Shown piece after piece: positions 23,761 through 26,772 of a stretch of 26,772 nucleotides of DNA (position 1 is the first letter of the stretch; every line of letters begins with the position of its first letter). The DNA is from Methanoregula sp. UBA471 (GTDB lineage Archaea > Halobacteriota > Methanomicrobia > Methanomicrobiales > Methanospirillaceae). The notes under the pieces were generated by a model. The model made no database searches, had not been told where the DNA came from, and saw only the letters and a program-made list of their open reading frames with translations. The position numbers were made by a program, and so were the translations under genes. Location of the stretch: positions 141 to 26,912 of the forward strand of contig DADT01000055.1 of assembly GCA_002495065.1 (NCBI GenBank), given 5' to 3'.

Positions 23761-23773
23761 TTTTTTGTTTTTT
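23761..23773 (+). terminator. Double oligo-T terminator of the homospermidine operon
   Basis: TTTTTTGTTTTTT directly follows the decarboxylase stop codon and abuts the stop of the convergent YkgJ-like gene. Strong archaeal terminator. Confidence 0.65.
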
Positions 23774-23774
23774 C

Positions 23775-24170
23775 TCAGGGTGCCGAGTTCCTGCAGGCAG
23801 GACAGTTCAGGGCATAATCACGGATTCCTTCATTCCACGGCGTGAACCCGGTGCAGATTTTCGGTTTTGCGGTATGTATCTTACAGTATACCTTTCCATC
23901 CTCCGCCCGATAGAAAAAAGGGCAACAGGTCAACTTTCTGCCATCAGTGTCCACCCAATAGTCGATGCGGACAGGTACGGACAGATCCTCAACGGCAATA
24001 TCGCTCCCCCGGCATCGTTTTCCACCCAAAAATGTTACCGAAACGTGCTGCAGGATATCAAGGCGCCTTTCCTTCAGCCACGGGATGAGGTCTTCAATAA
24101 CACCTTTCTGGCCCCACCCCCATTTCTCGCAACAGCGCCCGCATTGCAGGCATTCCTGATCTGAGGGCAT
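23775..24170 (-). CDS. YkgJ-family (UPF0153) cysteine-cluster protein
   Basis: 131 residues from the ATG at 24170 (MPSDQECLQCGRCCEKWGWG). The CxxCGxCC motif near the N-terminus (Cys7, Cys10, Cys13, Cys14) and the later Cys residues (KRCRGSD, LTCCPFF, VYCKIHTAKPKICTGF) are the metal-binding pattern of the YkgJ/putative zinc- or iron-chelating family. The segment C-x-I-H-x-x-K-P-x-x-C is its second hallmark. Biochemical role is not established; binding of an Fe-S cluster or zinc is likely. An in-frame ATG at 24203 adds 11 residues (MEVILWLTDTI) and cannot be excluded; neither start has a well-placed Shine-Dalgarno. Single gene, convergent with the polyamine operon. Confidence 0.85.
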   Translation of the reverse strand: MPSDQECLQCGRCCEKWGWGQKGVIEDLIPWLKERRLDILQHVSVTFLGGKRCRGSDIAVEDLSVPVRIDYWVDTDGRKLTCCPFFYRAEDGKVYCKIHTAKPKICTGFTPWNEGIRDYALNCPACRNSAP

Positions 24171-24494
24171 GATAGTATCTGTTAACCATAGAATGACCTC
24201 CATGATAGTTATTGGTTTTCAACGCGGTTCTCTCAGTCAGACCGAAAGGAGGGATACCCATTACTTGTCTATATAGCATTTGGATCAGACCGCCACCTCT
24301 TTTATACGCCATGCTACAATAATCTCAATGGAATGGGATGGATGCAGGGACCAGGACCTTACCGTAATTGCATGCACCAGGAAATTCGCAGGCATGATGC
24401 ACACGGCAACACAACAGAACGGATGAAATACGGATTCCTCATGGATGTGAACGCGATCTGATCCATCCATCCGCCGACATAGGACAGATATAAA
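24171..24494. other. Intergenic region (324 bp)
   Basis: No large gene is supported. It holds a plus TATA at about 24300-24306, a possible leaderless 32-codon ORF (24328-24426), a 12-codon ORF overlapping its stop (24423-24461) and the short ATATAAA stretch just before the next gene. Minus-strand frames here are shadows. Confidence 0.4.
24328..24426 (+). CDS. Possible leaderless 32-residue small protein
   Basis: CTTTTATAC (about 24298-24306) lies some 26 bases before the ATG at 24328, the spacing of a leaderless archaeal mRNA. The peptide begins MEWDGCRDQDLTVIACTRKF and ends in ATQQNG. The stop overlaps (ATGA) the start of a 12-codon ORF (MKYGFLMDVNAI). No family recognised. Support is only the promoter spacing. 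Confidence 0.25.
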   Translation: MEWDGCRDQDLTVIACTRKFAGMMHTATQQNG

Positions 24495-25145
24495 ATGACC
24501 ACAAGAGACAGTATCCGTGACAGCATTCCAAGGGTCTTTCACCCATGTGGAGGGGGGATTTCCTACCGAGTAATCGCACTCCTCCTGCCTGCACTCCTGG
24601 TACTTGTTCACCTCACAGTCATGTATTTTACCCTCCGGTACGACCAGTTCCTGATCGTCACCGGGCTTATCGTTGCCTACCTGCTTCCTCCGGCAGGAAA
24701 AGAAACCGTGATTCCTCTTGGTATCGCGCTGGGGATCCCCTGGTGGTACATTGCCCTTGCTATCGCAGTCGTTGATTCAGAGACCGGCCTTTTCATGGCC
24801 CTGAACTTCGATCTGGCGTACCGCATTCCCTGGCTTGGCGGGCTCCTCGCCCGATTCACGGATAAAACGTCACTTTTTTTGAAAGATCATCTCTGGATTG
24901 AGGGACTTTCAGTGTTCGGTATCATGCTGATGGTAATGGTGCCGTTCCTCGGAAGCGGAGGTATACGGGGTTCAATTGCCGGAAAACTCCTTGGCATCAA
25001 CGCGTATCTTGTCTTCCTTGCTATCGTGACGGGGGCAATCATCGGGTGTTTCGGTATCGCACTCGGATCTGATGCCATCATTGGCCTGCTCTGTTCGAAT
25101 GGTGTGCTGCCACCGGATATCTTCGCAATCTGCAAAGGGAGTTAA
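24495..25145 (+). CDS. Small multi-drug export (Sm_multidrug_ex, COG2426)-like membrane protein
   Basis: 216 residues. About five or six TM segments after a short soluble start; TM1 is about 25-47 (VIALLLPALLVLVHLTVMYF). The segment PPAGKETVIPLGIALGIPWWYIALAIAVVDSETGLFMALNFD is close to the core of the 'small multi-drug export' family (E-x-x-x-P-L-G-I-A-x-G, then a helix with an acidic end), and PFLGSGGIRGSIAGKLLGI is a second glycine-rich re-entrant-like element. Despite the name, no member's transport role is well proven; a DedA-like fold is suspected. AGGA lies ten bases before the ATG. Stands alone, upstream of the repeat pair. Family assignment is from memory of the motif, so moderate. 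Confidence 0.7.
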   Translation: MTTRDSIRDSIPRVFHPCGGGISYRVIALLLPALLVLVHLTVMYFTLRYDQFLIVTGLIVAYLLPPAGKETVIPLGIALGIPWWYIALAIAVVDSETGLFMALNFDLAYRIPWLGGLLARFTDKTSLFLKDHLWIEGLSVFGIMLMVMVPFLGSGGIRGSIAGKLLGINAYLVFLAIVTGAIIGCFGIALGSDAIIGLLCSNGVLPPDIFAICKGS

Positions 25146-25256
25146 AGACCGCGACTGTATCGATAATAAAAAAAATGATGGTGAATCTCAATGAATCCAA
25201 CTAAAAATTGAGATATCGTTCATGAAATGGAAACGACTGTCACTGTCGATATTCCC

Positions 25257-25381
25257 ATTATGATGAACGCCGCCGCCCCCGATGGGACGCCCCCGCGGCG
25301 GTTCAGTAACTGACAATTCTCTGACAACCTCCCTGTCCCGCCGTGCCTCGGAGAGGCCCTGAGGCGGGGGATACTCATAAT
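25257..25381 (+). repeat. Structured intergenic repeat, copy 4
   Basis: Hairpin 1 at 25270-25301 (CCGCCGC/GCGGCGG, with a CCC-GAT-GGG mini-stem in its loop). Linker TTCAGTAACTGACAATTC onwards. Hairpin 2 at 25337-25368 (CCCGCC/GGCGGG outer stem, GCCTC-GGA-GAGGC inner stem). The ends pair as ATTATGA/TCATAAT (25257-25263 with 25375-25381). Best-formed copy; useful as the reference. Confidence 0.88.
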
Positions 25382-25483
25382 ATACAAGATTTTGCAGACA
25401 AGGACATAAACGTGAGATTGTATCCTGAATCAATCGAAATCACTCCTCGTTATTACATCGAACTGGTTGTTCTCTATCGGCCT

Positions 25484-25603
25484 GAAAAATGATGAACGTC
25501 GCTGCCCGCGATGGGACGCCCCCGCGGCGGTTCAGTAACTGACAATTCTCTGACAACCTCCCTGTCCCGCTGTGCCTCGGAGGGGCCCTGAAGCGGGGTT
25601 TTC
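25484..25603 (+). repeat. Structured intergenic repeat, copy 5
   Basis: Identical to copy 4 over about 60 bases from ATGGGACGCC through the linker to GTCCCGC. Hairpin 1 at 25499-25530 (TCGCTGC/GCGGCGG) keeps pairing through G-T wobbles. Hairpin 2 at 25566-25597 has CCCGCT/AGCGGG, a compensated C-G to T-A change, and inner stem GCCTC/GGGGC with one wobble. The ends may pair as GAAAA/TTTTC (25484-25488 with 25599-25603). Confidence 0.85.
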
Positions 25604-25716
25604 TCGTAATTATTATGCATTACTAAAAAAAATTACGGTGAGAATTTGCCAGCTCAATTTCCTGTCAAAAATTTTCATGAATAAGCGGTTATTCAATAAG
25701 TACACAAAAAATGGTA

Positions 25717-26169
25717 TTACCGCTCAATCAGGCGGATATGCTCATCGGTTTTTTTTGCCAGGTCGCAACGACCCTGCAGGCGGGAGACATCTGATATCGC
25801 CTCGAGCACGTGCACCGATTCTTCAAGGAAGGAAAGCACATCTGCGGGAAACATTTCAATCCCGTACTCATCGAGCATGAATGCAGCTATCTGCCGGTGA
25901 TCAAGACCGTTCTCACGGAGTTCGATCACTTTTTTTGCAAATTTTTTCTCCGGACAGCCGCACAGGGGCGAATCCTTGCATTCGCAGCGAAGGAAATCAT
26001 TGAAAAAAGCAAGGATTTGTTCCCTGACGGCAAAATCAAGTGCATCATAATCAAGGCGCGAAGAGAGGGTCTCGAGCATGGTTCCCGAAAAAGCCTGTTC
26101 GGGAAGGCGAAAACCTGCCAGCCGCTCTAACTTTTTTGCATGGCGGAACCGTGCCCGGTCTGCGATCAA
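25717..26169 (-). CDS. Archaeal protein with Cys cluster, resembling the DUF5814/helicase-tail region; function unknown
   Basis: 150 residues. Start TTG at 26169 overlaps the stop of the upstream gene (TTGA), so translation is coupled. The protein is mostly helical: an N-terminal basic segment (MIADRARFRHAKKLERLAGF), a middle with the metal-like motif C-E-C-x5-C-G-C (RCECKDSPLCGCPEKKF, about 61-77) and a C-terminal helical part (VLSFLEESVHVLEAISDVSRLQGR). Similar Cys motifs and helices occur, to my recollection, at the C-terminal end of archaeal superfamily-2 helicases of the DUF5814 group, but here no helicase is attached. The Cys residues may hold zinc. Function unknown; the four-base overlap points to work with the DUF2150-like upstream product. 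Confidence 0.7.
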   Translation of the reverse strand: MIADRARFRHAKKLERLAGFRLPEQAFSGTMLETLSSRLDYDALDFAVREQILAFFNDFLRCECKDSPLCGCPEKKFAKKVIELRENGLDHRQIAAFMLDEYGIEMFPADVLSFLEESVHVLEAISDVSRLQGRCDLAKKTDEHIRLIER

Positions 26170-26772
26170 TCCTCGTCCCCGGTTCCTTCATCAAAGTTTT
26201 TAAGAGAGGCCATCGCCTCACCCATCCGCTCGCATTCGATCAGCCATTCATCGAAAAGCGTCGTCTGTTCAACATCGTCTTTTAAGAATTTTCCGCAACA
26301 GGATGCACCGTCGATAACGCTCGCACCGATATTTGAAGCCGTCTCAAGTGCTATCTCCATGTCCTTTTCAATCGCAGCCCTCCCCTTTTTGACAAGCGAT
26401 TTGATGTCTTTGTCAAAACCTCCGGCAAGGTATAACCGGCATGATGCAAAGAGCGCAAGTTTGGGGAGCTGGAGGATCTCAATAATTTCTCCGAGATCAC
26501 CTTCCGGTGCTGCAGACATCACTATCGTTTCAACCTGCGAAAGCTTATCGACCGCTTCTTCAAACGTGTAGCGTTTATTCTGGTAAAGCCTGATGATCTT
26601 CAGCACCGAGACGGTGATGTCGACCGAGAAATTGTCAAGCACCCGGAAACCTTCAGGAAGCTCATCACTCTTTGGATCTGCCTCAAAACTGGATTCACTG
26701 AGGGTTTTTAACCAGTTGTCCCAGCGTTCCTGGTTGTAAAAAATATAAAACAACTTGAGCGGTTCTTCTTCA
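26166..26772 (-). CDS. DUF2150-like archaeal protein (5' end beyond window)
   Basis: At least 202 codons. The frame is open to the window edge and reads EEEPLKLFYIFYNQERW, so the TTG at 26753 (inside this) is unlikely to be the real start; the true one probably lies a few codons outside. The protein is acidic and helical, with FYNQERWDNWLKTL at the start, LKIIRLYQNKRYTFEEAVDKL in the middle and GASVIDGASCCGKFL towards the end; acidic tail FDEGTGDED. These look like the archaeal DUF2150 family (methanogens and relatives), role unknown. No TM segments. It overlaps the 150-residue Cys-cluster gene by four bases, so the two form an operon and probably act together. Family name given with moderate certainty. 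Confidence 0.75.
   Translation of the reverse strand, partial: EEEPLKLFYIFYNQERWDNWLKTLSESSFEADPKSDELPEGFRVLDNFSVDITVSVLKIIRLYQNKRYTFEEAVDKLSQVETIVMSAAPEGDLGEIIEILQLPKLALFASCRLYLAGGFDKDIKSLVKKGRAAIEKDMEIALETASNIGASVIDGASCCGKFLKDDVEQTTLFDEWLIECERMGEAMASLKNFDEGTGDED

Larger units (their letters stand above)
25146..25716. other. Intergenic region (571 bp) with two structured repeats
   Basis: It contains copies 4 and 5 of the repeat, about 229 bases apart in the same orientation, separated by an AT-rich spacer that shares TATCCTGAAT with the spacer between copies 2 and 3. The 81- and 102-codon ORFs here are translations of repeat sequence and are not genes. The last 100 bases are AT-rich without visible signals. 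Confidence 0.6.

Noticed and set aside
24094..24312. 72-codon minus ORF overlapping the YkgJ-like gene
   Set aside because: Out of frame with the Cys-cluster protein, with no domain of its own. The GGAGGT before its inner ATG is noted but does not outweigh the clear family match in the other frame.
25188..25433. 81-codon minus ORF and the 102-codon plus ORF at 25572-25880
   Set aside because: Both are made mainly of repeat sequence (PRRGPEAG is the translation of hairpin 2), and the second overlaps a real gene on the other strand.

Overview
The window looks like chromosomal DNA of a methanogenic archaeon, most likely of the order Methanomicrobiales (Methanoregula-like). The pointers are SepCysS (tRNA-dependent cysteine synthesis, nearly confined to methanogens), a geranylgeranyl-reductase-family flavoprotein (archaeal lipids), archaeal TATA boxes about 25 bases before several ATG codons (leaderless mRNAs), Shine-Dalgarno sites of the GGTGATC/GGAGG type, oligo-T stretches at gene ends, and several archaeal families of unknown function. 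The genus is an inference; no rRNA or tRNA gene is present.

Layout. 1-220: 3' end of a LonA protease gene with an apparent one-base frameshift near its end. 395-1709: small Cys-rich protein, a possible 33-residue ORF and an AIM24/TIGR00266 protein, all minus. 2037-3398: isochorismatase-like hydrolase and TauE/SafE exporter, plus. 3471-4394: membrane-anchored Lon-type (S16) protease without ATPase, minus, back to back with a two-TM protein (4549-5292). 5394-7403: CPA2 cation/proton antiporter with RCK domains. 7788-10744: META-domain protein and three membrane proteins of little-known function. 10785-11933: geranylgeranyl-reductase-like flavoprotein. 12038-16052: receiver/PAS/histidine-kinase hybrid and a two-domain PPK2, both minus. 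16221-16674: three tandem copies of an intergenic structured repeat. 16795-18152: SepCysS with a co-translated 60-residue helical protein, minus. 18526-20886: secreted Cys-rich/PKD protein fused to a site-2 (M50) intramembrane protease. 21091-23760: two-gene homospermidine operon (homospermidine synthase, ornithine-type decarboxylase). 23775-25145: YkgJ-like Cys-cluster protein and a Sm_multidrug_ex-like membrane protein. 25257-25603: two more repeat copies. 25717-26772: two overlapping minus genes, the second cut by the window edge.

Genes that work together: ornithine decarboxylase makes putrescine and homospermidine synthase condenses two putrescines. SepCysS converts Sep-tRNA(Cys) to Cys-tRNA(Cys), and its overlapping small partner may be an accessory factor. 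The hydrolase/TSUP pair is probably co-transcribed. The rest reads as single-gene units, many for the membrane or surface.

The most unusual feature is a family of about 115-base intergenic elements: five clear copies plus one decayed copy, in both orientations. Each has two GC-rich hairpins in fixed order. Paired changes between copies keep the stems intact, and in several copies the element ends are complementary. This suggests a structured RNA or a small mobile structured element. The PKD/S2P fusion and the SepCysS-coupled small protein are the next best leads.
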